64,000 nt of DNA from Anthoceros angustus (taxonomy: Eukaryota > Streptophyta > Anthocerotopsida > Anthocerotales > Anthocerotaceae). Positions 12,479-25,100 of the stretch are shown in pieces (positions within the stretch are counted from its first letter, which is position 1; each line of letters starts with the position of its first letter). The stretch covers positions 1 to 64,000 of the forward strand of contig VJWM01000226.1 of assembly GCA_010909165.1 (NCBI GenBank). Reading direction: 5' to 3'. Position numbers and translations under genes: made by a program. The notes under the pieces are model-generated. The model did not search any database, was not told where the DNA came from, and was given only the letters and a program-made list of their open reading frames with translations.

Positions 12479-14379
12479 TGAAGCGGCTACAGTAGTCTAT
12501 ATACGTGGATCCGGGTTTAAGATGGTTATCAAAACGGCATGTTTGGGATTAGGCGGCACGGCGAAAATAAGGGTGAACATCACGTCGAGACACGGTTGTG
12601 CCATCCACGATCGAAAAGCGGTGCTCTCTCCACGGCTTATCATGCGTTTCGTAGAAAAGTACCATGTTCTCTCCCCTCATTGCGGGGAAAAAAGCTGATC
12701 GTTCGAGTTTCGGTGGCTTGTGTTGCAATCATTGTGGCCAGAGCAAAATCATTGCATTTAAAATCACATGGAGACATATGGAACAACTATGGTATGGGTT
12801 TTGTAGAGGTTGTCATATCACCGAAAATGTATCGGCGATTGTTGGGTGTGGCATGCGGCGTCTTTACCGAGGCTCTACGGGCGCATGGCAGCGGATATGT
12901 GTCTATGTTATCGAATGGCGGAAACTAACACGGTGTAGGAGCATATGGCGTCTAGAGGGTGGAAAGTGGAGCACAAGCGATCCATGTCCACCATCACCGA
13001 TTCTTGTCTATAACGGCAAATGTTATGACTAGTGCAATTGTGTAATGAAAGCGTATTGCGCCCGTGTATTGACATGACAAAACATGGTAGAGCTACAAGG
13101 TGACATTTAAGATGTACTCATCGCCGGCATGGTGGTCTGCATGTCTTAAAAACAATGTATGACAAGAACATGAAACTTATGTGACAACTGGTGTCCGAAT
13201 TTCAAACCCTATGCCATGAAAGAAATTAGGGATAAACATAAGGTTCCCTTGTTATTTGATGCTTAGCACATGTCATTACTCTTCGAATCGAGACCCTCGT
13301 CCCGTCCACAGGCCTCATCTCCATCTTCATCACTCTCCATTGCCTCATCCAAGTGTTTGGTTGAATGTGAGGACGAGCGCACTCAACTTTTCCTTTATAG
13401 CTTTCTTATCTGCTGCGTGAGATGTTTCTGAAGTAGTGAAACCGTAGTATATAATAATGGTTTTACAAAACCTTTTGGATGTTGGGGGCCCTTTCACTTT
13501 CCGACCTTTTTTGGTGGTCCATTGTCGATTTCATCCTTTGAAAAATTCTCCAACATACTTGCCTCATAAGCATCCGTGTGCTCGATTCGCCACCGGTGCA
13601 CAATGTTCGATGGCCCAAGGTGCACACTTACAACCTTCGCTACCAGGCAGCCCTATTGTGTGTCACCCTCGCATGGTGTCCAATAAACATTCCTTTACGT
13701 ATCTCCATAATATCGCCATCCATCCTTCTTGCCACCTCTTCTTGGCGTTCAATAGTTTGGTAGGCCCCTAGATACATGTCACTGTGTGGTATGTCACGCA
13801 AAGAGCCTCGTCGATCTGACTTCTTGGTATGTGCAAAGGGGACTCGGGCTTCAGCGTGAGCCCTATCGTACCATCTCCGGGGTTTTGCAGAACAAGCCCA
13901 ATGTTATGATCCACAATATTTGCGATTTCGTGTTGATCATTCCAGAAATCCATCCACCATTCTTCCTCCACAGCAGTCAAATATGTTGGTAGCTTCATTC
14001 AAGTGATCCACGCCTTCACGTGCGGTCAAACCCCCATCACTAGCTTTCTTGTCCTTCGCCCGCAATGCCATCAAAGGAGCGGGCTCGATGATGATATGGA
14101 ACAAAAGTCAAGAATTCGAGCCCATCTTGATTCCCACAAGGGGAAGTGGAGTATTGCTGCGAATAACGGTAACCTTTCCCGCCCAACTTTGTCCTCATGG
14201 TGATTTTGGTGTCTGAAATGAAAGGTTGTTCAACTTCGACAGGTATACTTAGGTTCACTAATTGTAATGGCCATACGTATGTCAGGAAGTCACCACCTCA
14301 TCAACACTTTCACCTCTGGATTCGGCGTGAACGAAGACTTCAATATGTCCTCCATAGTTGGCAATGACCGGGCCTCCTT

Positions 14380-15482
14380 ATGTTTTAAATGCTTAGAGAA
14401 ACAAGAAAACATTTGATCCTTGGTAGGAGCGCTTGTGGTAGTGGGCCATATTTTCTAGACACTGGAGAGGAGTGAGCTGTGGTGATCCGCAGCTGGATGT
14501 ATAAGAGACCCTTTTTGTGTCTCTCTTAATAGACAATTTCAGGTGTGAACTTCCGTGTGTCGAATCTGCACACGAGGTTGGTTGGAGACGTCTGATCAAC
14601 AACGGACCGATTCGGTACACCGCCTTCTCGTCACAAGAAGGCCGGGGAGATCCCTGGGTGGTCGAGAGCGGAGTGGCCAAGCTCCACGTCTGGGGCAGTT
14701 AGCGGTGAGGGATGCCCGGTGCATGCTAGGAAGGGGCAGGAATTTCCGCGGAAGGCTGGGGTGAGACTGTTGCTGAGCGAATCGCCCGAGTACTGACCAG
14801 TGTTTTTTTCTGCCTCTTCTTCCCAAACCGCTGTCCAACCGGAACGTGTTCATCCCATGAAGGAGGGTCTGTGTGGCCCAAGGTGAGGTCTGTGTGGCCT
14901 GAGAGAGAGAGGGGTTTTATTTGTGCGCGGTGGAGTGAGAGGGCCTTGGAAGGTGTGGATGAGTGTGTCGCTGTAGGAGGGTGCGTGAGTGTTTGGAAAA
15001 CACGTAACGATAGGAAAAGGGTGAGAGTGAATTGTGAAATCAAAGCGAGCCAGGGACGGAGTGAGGCACCGCGGCGTGCGTGGCCATGGTACATAACCAC
15101 CAGGAAGTTCCGGGTGCGAATACCCCTGAGTGTGACTTAGAGTACGAGCAAACCTGTGTGTGCGTGTGACCATAACCCTTAAGGACCGCGCCAGAGGAAC
15201 CGGGTGTCAAGTAGTCGGTCGCGACGCCCCGCCAAAGTGGTTGAATCAGCCACTGCGGTGGCTGAACTTCCCACGGCGGTGGCCGAACTTACCACGGTGG
15301 TGGGTTCGGACATGGTAGCTGGTTATGGCTGAGTAAGGATTGATTGTAGTAGGACTAGAATCCATAGTTAGAACATCTTGACACAAAACCATTCCCTTGG
15401 GATCGAATCCTAGGACTATAACGACATAGAGAGTAAATGTGGCCTCCTTGCGTCTTTGGACGCAAAAACCCATTCCACACTC
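14380..15482 (-). mobile_element. Family B repeat, copy 1
   Basis: The reverse complement matches 27,679-28,880 along its length. It begins with the end of the transposase-like frame (15,482-15,350), passes through short CCACCG-type repeats (15,245-15,310), and ends with a shared 'aagagagacac' to 'gtctcttatacat' stretch near 14,510-14,530. It has no intact frame. Because both copies share the junction between the truncated transposase end and the non-coding part, that junction predates their separation. Confidence 0.65.
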
Positions 15483-16084
15483 CTTCAAGTCCTTTGGCCA
15501 CCTCAAAATATGCAGCAGAGATGTTTTTTTCTGGTCCATGCCGTCGATAGATAACAACATATATTTTATGCTCCTTGTATGCGACTTGACCGATGTCATT
15601 AACTTCTTCCGTTCCTCCATCAATCGTATCCGATGCTTGTTGAGTGCCTCTTGATACATAGCTGTATGTCATGGAACACCATTGTCAGACTTGTGGACAC
15701 CGAAATTCAATATCTTTGAGGACAGCACACTTATTTGGGAAGACTGAAGTGACATGTATTGAAACTGAGATCAGAAACTAGGACATAGGCATACTGCTGC
15801 CTATTATTCCACAGTCCAAATGCATAGTGACGATGCATACATACAATCGCGACGCGCAAGAAGTCAATGTTACGGCAAGTACCCAAACCATGGATTCTGA
15901 CCACCGGGCGGCATCGACATGCCCCTTCCAAGCGCCGGTGAACCTCCAAAGCGGCTTGGAGGCAGGGCATCTTGAGGCACACCGAGTGCCGAGAGGCGCA
16001 AGCGCTCTCTTACAGCACAAAAGCACCTGTAGTTCACCGCTGCGATTGCATTGGGGGAGCATCGCCACCTATCCATCCACTCCA

Positions 16085-16236
16085 CATGAGGCGCGGCATG
16101 CCGCGCTGTGGAGTGGATGGCCAGCCTCAACCCTCTCCGCCACAATGAGGCGCCGGCCTGCCGGCGCACCGCCATTGGGTGCAAGGCCATCCGGAGCCCT
16201 CCACGGCACAAAAAGGCGCCCGGCCTACCGGCGCCA
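16085..16236. repeat. Three GC-rich palindromes about 60 bp apart
   Basis: gcgcggcatgccgcgc (about 16,090), gcgccggcctgccggcgc (about 16,147) and gcgcccggcctaccggcgcc (about 16,214) are near-perfect inverted repeats able to form hairpins. They are similar to each other and spaced 57-67 bases apart, inside the insertion that splits the transposase frame. Confidence 0.7.
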
Positions 16237-17740
16237 GTTTATCCGAGGCGGCGCCATGCGATGCCCGCCACTGCAGAACATTATGGTGCCGCCATGCGGC
16301 TCCTTTTTCTCTGCGGTGGAGGGCTCCGACCGCGCCGTACCGCGGCAACGTGTCGGCGCCGCAGCGGCTCGACGTCACCGCCCGCCACGGTACACGCGAG
16401 GCTCGTCATCCTGCTAACTCCCTTCATTACTCCACATGCTTCTCCGCCATGCATACAGACAGACCGCAATAGCTGGGGAGGAGGCCTACCTTGGTCAATT
16501 CCGGCATCGGTGCTCCGTATGTTGAGCTTCAGCCCCGCGCATATGGAACAAGTTGAGAATCTGTTTGACTTGGGTATCTTCACCCGCTTGAAATTCTGAC
16601 CCCACAGCCGCAAGAAATATGCATACGACACAAAGCATTCACCTTTCGACTCCATTCCACTCCTGTATTGCATCCAAACCTCATGCTTCGTGAAAGTGTC
16701 TAGTAGATTGTATACCTCCACATTCGGTAGTCGCTCGGCCAAGTGAAGGAAAATGGCATGCATCCAGGCAATTGCAGCCAAAGCATGGGAGGATTGTACA
16801 CGAGGGCTGGCCTTATTAGCGTCCCATGGTGCATTCAAAATAACTCTCCGCTTCAACTCCTCGTACCTTGCGGACCCTATGCAGTATACACGTCTGAAGC
16901 GGGACAACGACACTAGCAGCGCTGCTATCTGGCCGAACTTGCATCGTCGTGGACTTGGACAAACGATGTGCGGAATTCATTGCCCAAAGGATACATGGGT
17001 ATGAGGTACTTCCAGACGCTGAGGAGGAATTGAATCATGAGCCAAGCGCGCGAGGACTGCCCAGTGCAGGCAAAGGAATTAAGCTTGTCGAGAAGGGTCA
17101 CAAGCAGTCGTACCTTTGGGGTTGAACAGATGAAAGAGAAAGCAGGGCAAATCCTTGATGACGGAGAGAACTACGAAGCGCGTGTAGCATCAGGACTACA
17201 AACGGCGATTCCTCCCGGACTTTTGGATGTGGAGAATGCCATGCAGGAGAACGACAACTTCGAGGACCCCGACCACGCCCTTCTCAGAAATTTCGATGTT
17301 GTGTTGGATAGCGTATCTGGGCAATGCCCACCCGAGACTCAAGCTGCTGGCAAAGATTTTGGTAGTTAGGTTATTGGACATTTACTTTACTGCGTGGCTT
17401 GAAGCCTTTTAAAGGTGCCGCATGCCGCAAACATCCTCTTTAATCTTTTATTGCTTTTTAGTGCTGTGTATTGCTTTCCAAGTAGGTGTTAAAGCAATGA
17501 CAACTATGTGAATATCACCGCGAAGACCATTGGGGGCTTTCCGGCTTTTCGACCATAACCGTGTGCACTCGACGAGAAAAGTAGCTGATGCCGAAGGGAA
17601 GGGAAGGAATGAACCATCACCAAGAAAACCAAAACGTCTGAATCGCGGAATTCAGTGCCCACCAGGTTTTCCCGCAGTTGGTTTTTTTCTGCAGAAGCGG
17701 CTTTGTATATTCGGCCGCTTCAAATATTATGCTGTTACCA

Positions 17741-18372
17741 GAAGAAAGTGACCCTACTTGGGACAACCAACATCTGGAGACGTTTGGCTTCGGCGAATCC
17801 CAAGGTGGGGAAACGCCATATCTTCCTCTTGCTATTTACGATCCATAGCGGTGCGGAGAACGATGACGCCGTCGTCCGAGGACGGAAAGACAACATTCAC
17901 CAAACTAGCTAAAATATACACCATTGTCATGTTGGCTTTAGATGTAAGTGCGCGCACAAGTTTGTGCACAAATACCGTGTCCAGTCTGAAGGAAAAAGCT
18001 GATCGTGAATGAGACTATATGGTTTTCGCTCGTACTTCCGATGTACAATGTGACATATCGTGTATCGCAACAATAATTGAAATGTTTGCGGGTGACATGT
18101 CAGGGGAGAAATACCAAAAAGGCTGATTCCAGTGCGGATTTCCGACGTGTGTAAAAAGGGGTCCGGAAACGTCCGTGTGCCAAAAGGGGTTTTAGGAGAA
18201 ACCCCTTTCTAAAGAGGCAATAGTGACTGTAGCCTCCCACCCCTTCCTTCCGTCGCCTCGGAAAGGGCACCATATCAGGATCCATCTCCAATTCAATGTC
18301 ATTAAGCAAAATGGTCATTTCCCTTGTTCTCCTTGCAATGGCCTGAACCTCTGGTGGCTTGTCATACACTCC
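17741..18372. other. No recognisable gene apart from the split ORF end
   Basis: After the split ORF stop at 17,848 only short frames occur. A minus-strand frame at 18,100-18,369 lies downstream of the ORF split by the gypsy element and may be its continuation or trailer. Confidence 0.35.
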
Positions 18373-18671
18373 CTACCTTGACCGCTGTAGGAACTCAGGC
18401 ACAGAACCCCCACTATCGCGGACCGCCCACAGAGGCTGCATGGAAATCGTCCTCTTCAACCTCCCATACTCTGCCTCTTCTTCCGTTGGGAACCGCCCAT
18501 GCTGATTCTCAAACCTCACCACCCAGCTAGCACGCCCTCCCTTTCCCCACGGGTTTGGACCCATCCCCCCATTTTTTGCTAGCCTCTCTTTTGCTACAAT
18601 TTCGTACTTCGATAGCTCAAACTTCCCGTTCCTCTTCAGCTCCATCCGAGCCCATGCAAGGGCATCTTCCC

Positions 18672-18838
18672 TGTAATGGCAAGGAAAGCTGCCCCTCTGA
18701 GCTCGGGGCGTGTATTTAACATCCCAGGACTGTTACTCTAAACTTAGCATGTCACTCGGTGAGCTTGATCCTATCCACACCGTATCTTTCATACGTGTCT
18801 GTATATGTATCCTATACATATAATATTATATCATTACA
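18672..18838 (-). repeat. Gypsy 3' LTR
   Basis: About 167 bp, TG...CA bounded and near-identical to 25,859-26,038 apart from short gaps. The pol stop codon (18,840-18,842) lies one base inside the interior. Confidence 0.9.
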
Positions 18839-18839
18839 A

Positions 18840-21562
18840 CTAATCCGGGGTGAAAAAGACTTGTCCAAGTCGGAAGAGGTGATCTTGAGTTGCATATCGG
18901 GCAAGAATGGCTGGGCAGTGGGTCAAAGAAGAAAGTGGCTCCCAAGTGGCTTCCGAAAGAGGATAGCCGCGCCATAAGACCAAAAAACAGAGGGAGCGAC
19001 GAACGTACTTGTGTTGGAGGATGGCCTCGACTTCATACTCAAGCGCTTGATCAACGAGCTCGGGAAGTGGTCCAGTTGGTGGCAGACCATGATACAGTTT
19101 GAGGAGAGCGGAATGAAAAACGTCATGAATATGCCAAGATTGGGGTAGTTGAAGGCGGTAGGCCGTGGCGCCGATTTTCTGGAGAATGGTAAAGGGTCCA
19201 ACCCATCGAGGTTGTAGCTTCCTGCTGCCCGGGAGGTGGAGATGGCGTGTGAGTACTAAGCGCCTGGTTGAAAATGTTGGTCCCTCCTGTGTGTGTTGGC
19301 GGCCTGGCGTTGCCGATTCTGAGCTTCTTGTAAATGGGAGCGGGCTTCCTGCAGGATGTCAGTATGACGTTTGAGCCAATCAGCAGCCGCTTGGGTCTGG
19401 AGGGAAGGGAGGGGTGGAGTCAACGTGGTACGCGGGTGACAAGCGTGAAGCATGTAAAATGGACTGTACCCAGTAGATAGGTTGGTGGTGTTGTTGTACG
19501 CAAATTCCACGATAGAGAGGTAATCTTCCCATTACATTGGCCAGGCGGCATAAGCACGTAGAGCTGTTTCCACGGATTGGTTCATGCGCTCCGCTTGTCC
19601 ATCTGACTCTGGGTGATACGCCGATGAAAAGGCGAGCTGAGTGCCCAAGGCATGATGCAAGTCTGTCCAAAAGTGGCTTAAGAACCGAGGGTCCCGATCA
19701 GAAATGATGGTTTCTGGAAGGCCGTGTAGTCTGTATACATGACTGAGATAAAGGTGCGCCGTGTCTGTGGCTGTGCAGGCATCTGTAGTGGGAGCCAAGT
19801 GCACCATCTTTGTGAGTCGGTCCACGAAGAGAAGAATAGCATTGTGGCCCTGGGGGGATACGGGAAGGCCCGTAATAAAGTCCATATGTATGACCTGCCA
19901 AGGCTTGTCCGGTATAGGTATGGGTTGGAGGAGTCCGGGTAGAAGTTGTGTGGTAGGTTTGGTCCTCTGACATGTGTCACAAAGGCGTACAGTGTTATGG
20001 ACATCCGCAACCATCCCAGGCCAATAATAATGACGTTGAAGAAGCATCAGAGTGCGGAGTCTACCAGGATGTGCTGCTGATGGTGGTGAGTGGGCTTCCT
20101 TGAGCAATTCTTTAGGTGAGGTGAGGGATGAAGAGTTGTGTTTTGTAAAACAGAAATCCATCTTGCCAAGACCAATGATCACTGTTCTGATCGCAGGGAT
20201 GCCGGAGTGCGACGGGGTCAGAAGGCAGTGCATTAAGAACATCCTGCAACCATGTTGGTCGATTGGTTGTCAATATTGCTGCCGTACTGACCCTGCTGAG
20301 GGCGTCAGCAACCTTGTTTTCTGCCCCTCGTTTATAGCCAATGTGAAAATGGAATTGTTGGAAGAACTCAAGCCACCGGGCTTGTTTTCGTGAAAGATGT
20401 GGTTGAGTCTGTAGGTAGCGTAGTGGGCTGTGATCAGTTTCTAATATAAAAGAGGTGCCCTCCACAAAGCACCGCCATTGTCGTAAGGCAAGAACCTGAG
20501 CAAGTGTCTCTTTTTCGTGTACTGAGTAGTTGAGCTCGGTCCTTTGAATTTGCGACTAAAAAAATTGGTTGTAGGCCCTTCCCAAAATCTTGTTGTAGGC
20601 TTACGATCGAGGCATCATAGCTATGACAAATGTCGCATATCTGGATGGGCGGTACGGGTCTTGGTAAGACATTGTTTCAAAGTTTGGAAGGCTGTCTCTT
20701 GCTGTTGTTCCCAAGTCCAAGGTGTAGTGGTTTTCAACAGGTCCGTCAAGGGAGTGGCAATATGGGCAAACCGGGCGATAAACTTCCTATAATATGACGC
20801 CAATCCAAGAAACGATTGGAGTTGGGTGACTGATATAGGTGTGGGCCAATCTGGATTGCACGAACCTTGAGAGGATCACTGAATTCCTGTCTTGACGACA
20901 TGGCCCAAATACTCAACTGTGTTGCCATGAATGCACATTTAGGTAATTTTCGTCTGATTTGGCTGAGGCGTCTTAATACCTCTCTATAATTACTTGTTCT
21001 TCTTTGGATGCGAGTAGATGAGAATATCATCCATGTAAACGAGGACGCCATGTTCAATAAGGTCAGAGAAAATATGGCTCATGAGGGTCTGGAAGGTTGC
21101 TGGGGCATTAGTCATGCCAAAGGGCATGACTAACCACTCAAAGTGCCCATACCTTGTATTGAATGCTGTTTTTTCCACATCTGTTTCTTGCATACGAATT
21201 TGATGGTAGCCTGATGCCAGATCGAGTTTGGAAAAATATGCTGATCCTGCAAGCTTTTCCAGCATCTCATCAATACGGGGTAAGGGAAAACAGTTGCGTT
21301 TGGTTATATTGTTGAGTGCTCTGTAGTCGATACACATCCGTAATGATCCGTCCTTCTTTTTAGCAAAAAGGATGGGTGCTCCGAACGGTGATTGGGAAGG
21401 TCTGATGTATCCCTTTTTCATAAGGACCTCCACTTGTTTCCTGGATTCCTCTATTTCCAGAGGGGACATTTTGAACACTGGTCGGGACGGAGGCTTATGC
21501 CACAGTAACAATTCCACACAATGTTGTATTTGTCGCATTGGGGCAATCCGGTGGCGGATCAT
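18840..21562 (-). pseudogene. Gypsy pol: RT, RNase H, integrase, chromodomain
   Basis: Reverse transcriptase is at 21,562-20,990, with RMCIDYRALN, FSKLDLASGYHQI, MPFGMTNAPATFQ and the catalytic YMDD. The connection and RNase H follow at 20,803-20,112, with ETDHSPLRYL and KRGAENKVADALSR. Integrase is at 20,242-19,256, with a CDTCQ zinc-binding half, MDFITG, ISDRDPRF and SDGQAER carrying the D, D and E residues. The C-terminal end contains a chromodomain (about 19,020-18,900; YEVEAIL, FLVLWRGY, ATWEP). The reading frame changes several times between 20,990 and 20,242, so no single polyprotein is produced. Chromodomains in this position target integration to heterochromatin in known chromoviruses. 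Confidence 0.9.
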
Positions 21563-21763
21563 GGACTAACACATCCTCATACTCATGCAATAATTTGGTG
21601 AGCTCGGGGTCTCTAATTTTTGCCGGTCGGTTCAGTTTTTGACAATGGACGGATCATACATAAACAAGCTTGGGTATCTTATGCGAGGAGATCTACACAT
21701 ATCTTTGCGTCGATAAACTTTTACCGTTGTTTCCCATCCTTGGCAAACAACACCACTTGTTTA

Positions 21764-22186
21764 TTAACTGGTATGACAATGTTTTTTACACCGTCTATGG
21801 TTTGGATTGCCTTTATTCAACCAAGGCATACCTAGTATGCCATCACAACCGACATGCGCTTTGTAACAACAAAAGTGCGGTTTTCTACAGGCCCAACGGA
21901 ATGTAATGGCATGACACCTTGGCTCTCCGTTGTGTCCATCCGCATAATACATGTGTCCTCCTTCACCTACAAGAGAGACACAATTTTGAGTGGCAAACCG
22001 GGCTGAAAGGAAATCAGCTGTGGCCCCGGAGTCGATTAAAAAACTAGCAACCTTGTTATTGATCAAAGCATGGACACGCAACAAACTGCCTGACTTCAAT
22101 ACTCCTAGCGAAGATACACGGTTGCCATACGTGTTGTGCAACATCTTTATCTCGTATGGAGATGGAGTCTCCTCCAGCATCTTCAA
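21764..22186 (-). pseudogene. Gypsy aspartic protease region
   Basis: The minus frame contains FLIDSGATADF, the D-S-G active-site motif of retroviral-type aspartic proteases, and a downstream GILGMPWL, the flap-distal hydrophobic-GMPWL signature common in gypsy elements. It lies directly upstream of RT and is separated from it by stops. Confidence 0.85.
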
Positions 22187-22199
22187 GAGTTAACGTTTG

Positions 22200-25100
22200 C
22201 TTCTTTGTCTAGCTCTACATTCGGTTCTTGCATTCGTCCTCGTCCTTTGCCCATTGCGGCATTCATTTGCCCTATGGCCAAATCGGCCACATGAAAAGCG
22301 GCGTCCTTGAAAGCGGGTTGCGCCCAACTCCATTGGCACGCCTCGGACATTGTTCCGATGAGTCACCGTGTTGGTATTTGGTTGTCGGAAATCTCACCCA
22401 CGTTGTGGTACCCATGGTCCCATAAAATATGTGCACATACTGTGCATCCATTCGTTACGCTACGATGACATCCTCGTAATGAAGTCATATCGACTCTTGT
22501 TTCAACTTCTCCTGGTAACCCTCGTAGTCCACGTGCGTATCTATCAATCATCTCCTCCTCTGTGATCCCGGTATTCCCATTGTGATGTTAAGGAACTCGT
22601 CGATATCTGCAATCGTCCCATCTTTGCGTCGCTTAATAGCGGTCTCGCGCCAACTGAAGACTCCGTGGTGTAAATTGGTTTCGAGGCGACACCAAGCGAT
22701 CAAGAGTGACAATTGGAGGGTGATGCCTTCTCGATTGAGTTGTCTCCGTTGCCTGCAATCTTGTTCCTTCGAGGAATGTTACATTCTGACTACGCATAGA
22801 GGGTCGTACAAAGGACAACTCGAGATATCTTGCTCAACCCGGAAAACCCGGTTTTCAAATGTAGCGGTCTCGTGACCCTCAAAAGGTTTGGGTTTAGGAG
22901 GTTTTGCGGTACATGGTGTCGACCTCTCGGTGTCCGAGTATACCTTGGATTCGCTTGTGATGCCTCATGCCCGCCGGGGTTGAACTTCATTTCTTAATTC
23001 CTCCATCTGTTGATGTTGGAGTTGTTGATCTTTGAAGCATCCTTACCGTATTCGAAAAATGTGGTCGATGGGCTCGATCTCCAAGTGCTCCATATTTGGT
23101 TCGATTGCTCCATTCGCACTTCTGGTTTCCACCTCCTCGGAGATACCCACACCCTAATCGTTCGGCCAACTCTTGTTTGTGTTGTTCCCTCGCTGCTTGG
23201 TGTCATTGTGCCTCTCTGGGCTTGTTGTACCGCTTGTACTCGGACAGTTCCCCGCCTTGCAACCAAGTCTTGTTCCTCCACCGTCTTTGTAGGAATCCTC
23301 TTTGTGGGTCAAAAGATAGCATTCACGTTGTGCTCCTCAAAGAAGCGCTGGTGTGGGCACGTCACAGGTGCCCGCAGATCACCACGCCTCGGCTCAGCGT
23401 GAGGTGGTGGAAAAAGCTTCCCCAATTCCAATGTCACGAGATTCCAAGCTAGCTTTTGGCCGATTGTCCACTCCTCCGACAACCGCAATCCTTTTGGAAT
23501 AATACCTCTATCACCAACCACCTTACAGGCGGTCCCTAATCTTGGCGGAGAGCGATGGTCCGGTCTATTTTCTCCCTCGGCCGCTTGAGTTTTGCCCGGC
23601 TATCCGTGCTTCATCTGCTTGGGAATTTCTATATCATATTGCGGACTAGCACATATGGGTCTCTCACCATCTACTATGACGTAATCAACCTTGCAAAGCT
23701 ATCACGAAGCTTATTTGGAGGTCTATGCGTAGTCTTCTAACAACACTTCTCCGATGGCTCTTGGCTTCGCAGATGTCTGGTTGCGCCTTCCAGAGACCCA
23801 ATGCGATTCAAGTTCGGACAGCGATAAGCTCCCGTTGTCTAAGAGTCCATGGGCTCGATCTCCAAGTGCTCCATATTTGGTTCGATTGCTCCATTCGCAC
23901 TTCTGGTTTCCACCTCCTCGGAGATACCCACACCCTAATCGTTCGGCCAACTCTTGTTTGTGTTGTTCCCTCTGCGTGGCTGCTTGGTGTCGCTGTGCCT
24001 CTCTACGGGCTTGTTGTACTGCTTGTACTCGGACCAGTTCCCCGCCTTGCAAGTCTTGTTCCTCCACGTCTGTAGGAATCCTCTTTGTGGGTCAAAAAGA
24101 TAACGTTCAGCGTCGTGCTCCTCAAAGAAGCGCACAATTGTGGGCACGTCCTGGGTGCCCGCAGATCGAAACCACGCCTCAGCTCCGCGTGAGGTGGTGG
24201 CGGCTTCCCCAATTCAAGCGAGATTCAAGCTAGCTTTTGGCGATTGTCCACTCCTCCGACAACGCAATCCTTTTGGAATAATACCTCTATCATCACCAAC
24301 CACCTTACAGGCGGTCCCTAATCTTGGCGGGGAGGCGATGGTCCGGTCTATTTTCTCCTGCATCGTGATTGTGAGTTTTGCCCGGCTATCCGTGCTTCAT
24401 CTGCAGGAATTTCTATATCATATTGCGGACTAGCACATATGGGTCTCTCACCATCTACTATGACGTAATCAACCTTGCAAAGCTATCACGAAGCTTATTT
24501 GGAGGTCTATGCGTAGTCTTCTAACAACACTTCTCCGATGGCTCTTGGCTTCGCAGATGTCTGGTTGCGCCTTCCAGAGACCCAATGCGATTCAAGTTCG
24601 GACAGCGATAAGCTCCCGTTGTCTAAGAGTCCATGGGCTCGATCTCCAAGTGCTCCATATTTGGTTCGATTGCTCCATTCGCACTTCTGGTTTCCACCTC
24701 CTCGGAGATACCCACACCCTAATCGTTCGGCCAACTCTTGTTTGTGTTGTTCCCTCTGCTTGGTGTCATTGTGCCTCTCTGGGCTTGTTGTACCGCTTGT
24801 ACTCGGACCAGTTCCCCGCCTTGCAAGTCTTGTTCCTCCACGTCTGTAGGAATCCTCTTTGTGGGTCAAAAGATAGCATTCAGCGTTGTGCTCCTCAAAG
24901 AAGCGCACAATTGTGGGCACGTCACAGGTGCCCATGAATCAAAACACGCCTCGGCTCAGCGTGAGGTGGTGGCGGCTTCCCCAATTCAAGCGAGATTCAA
25001 GCTAGCTTTTGGCGATTGTCCACTCCTCAGGCAACGCAATCCTTTTGGAATAATACCTCTATCATCACCAACCACCTTACAGGCGGTCCCTAATCTTGGC

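Larger units (their letters stand above)
13267..16913 (-). pseudogene. Broken transposase-like gene resembling the DUF7869 family
   Basis: On the minus strand, 16,913-16,500 encodes a segment ending in WGQNFKRVKIPKSNRFSTC followed by SIC, a basic stretch before a C-x2-C pair. The frame resumes at about 15,659-15,380 with HRIRLMEERKK, then LSIDGMDQKKT and PKDLKECGM. The order 'IPK.NRF..C..C' then 'H....ER' then 'IDGMDQ.KT..PH' is what I recall from DUF7869 proteins in plants, algae, oomycetes and animals. Further pieces occur at 13,998-13,768 (a Trp-rich stretch) and 13,380-13,267 (acidic tail). Insertions and frameshifts make it non-functional. The assignment rests on motif memory and is moderately sure. 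Confidence 0.5.
12446..17736 (-). mobile_element. 5.3 kb TIR DNA transposon with DUF7869-like transposase
   Basis: The ends are inverted repeats of 33 bases with one mismatch, starting AACAGCATAATATTTGAAGC on each strand (12,446-12,478 and 17,704-17,736). A 4-bp direct repeat ACCA flanks them (12,442-12,445 and 17,737-17,740). Just inside the right end is an 8-bp GAAGCGGC/GCCGCTTC stem. The minus strand carries the pieces of a transposase-like gene. A family B insertion (14,380-15,482) and another GC-rich insertion or intron-like interruption (about 15,690-16,480) break the gene. The terminal motif resembles those of hAT/PIF-type plant elements only in general character. Confidence 0.65.
12269..17848 (+). 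pseudogene. Unknown ORF split by the TIR transposon
   Basis: An open plus-strand frame runs into the transposon at 12,445. If the element and one ACCA target duplication are removed, the frame continues without a stop from 17,741 to a TAG at 17,846. The predicted sequence across the join is Glu/Pro/Asp-rich and not recognised. It is a short frame in repeat-rich DNA and may itself belong to an older element. Confidence 0.35.
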
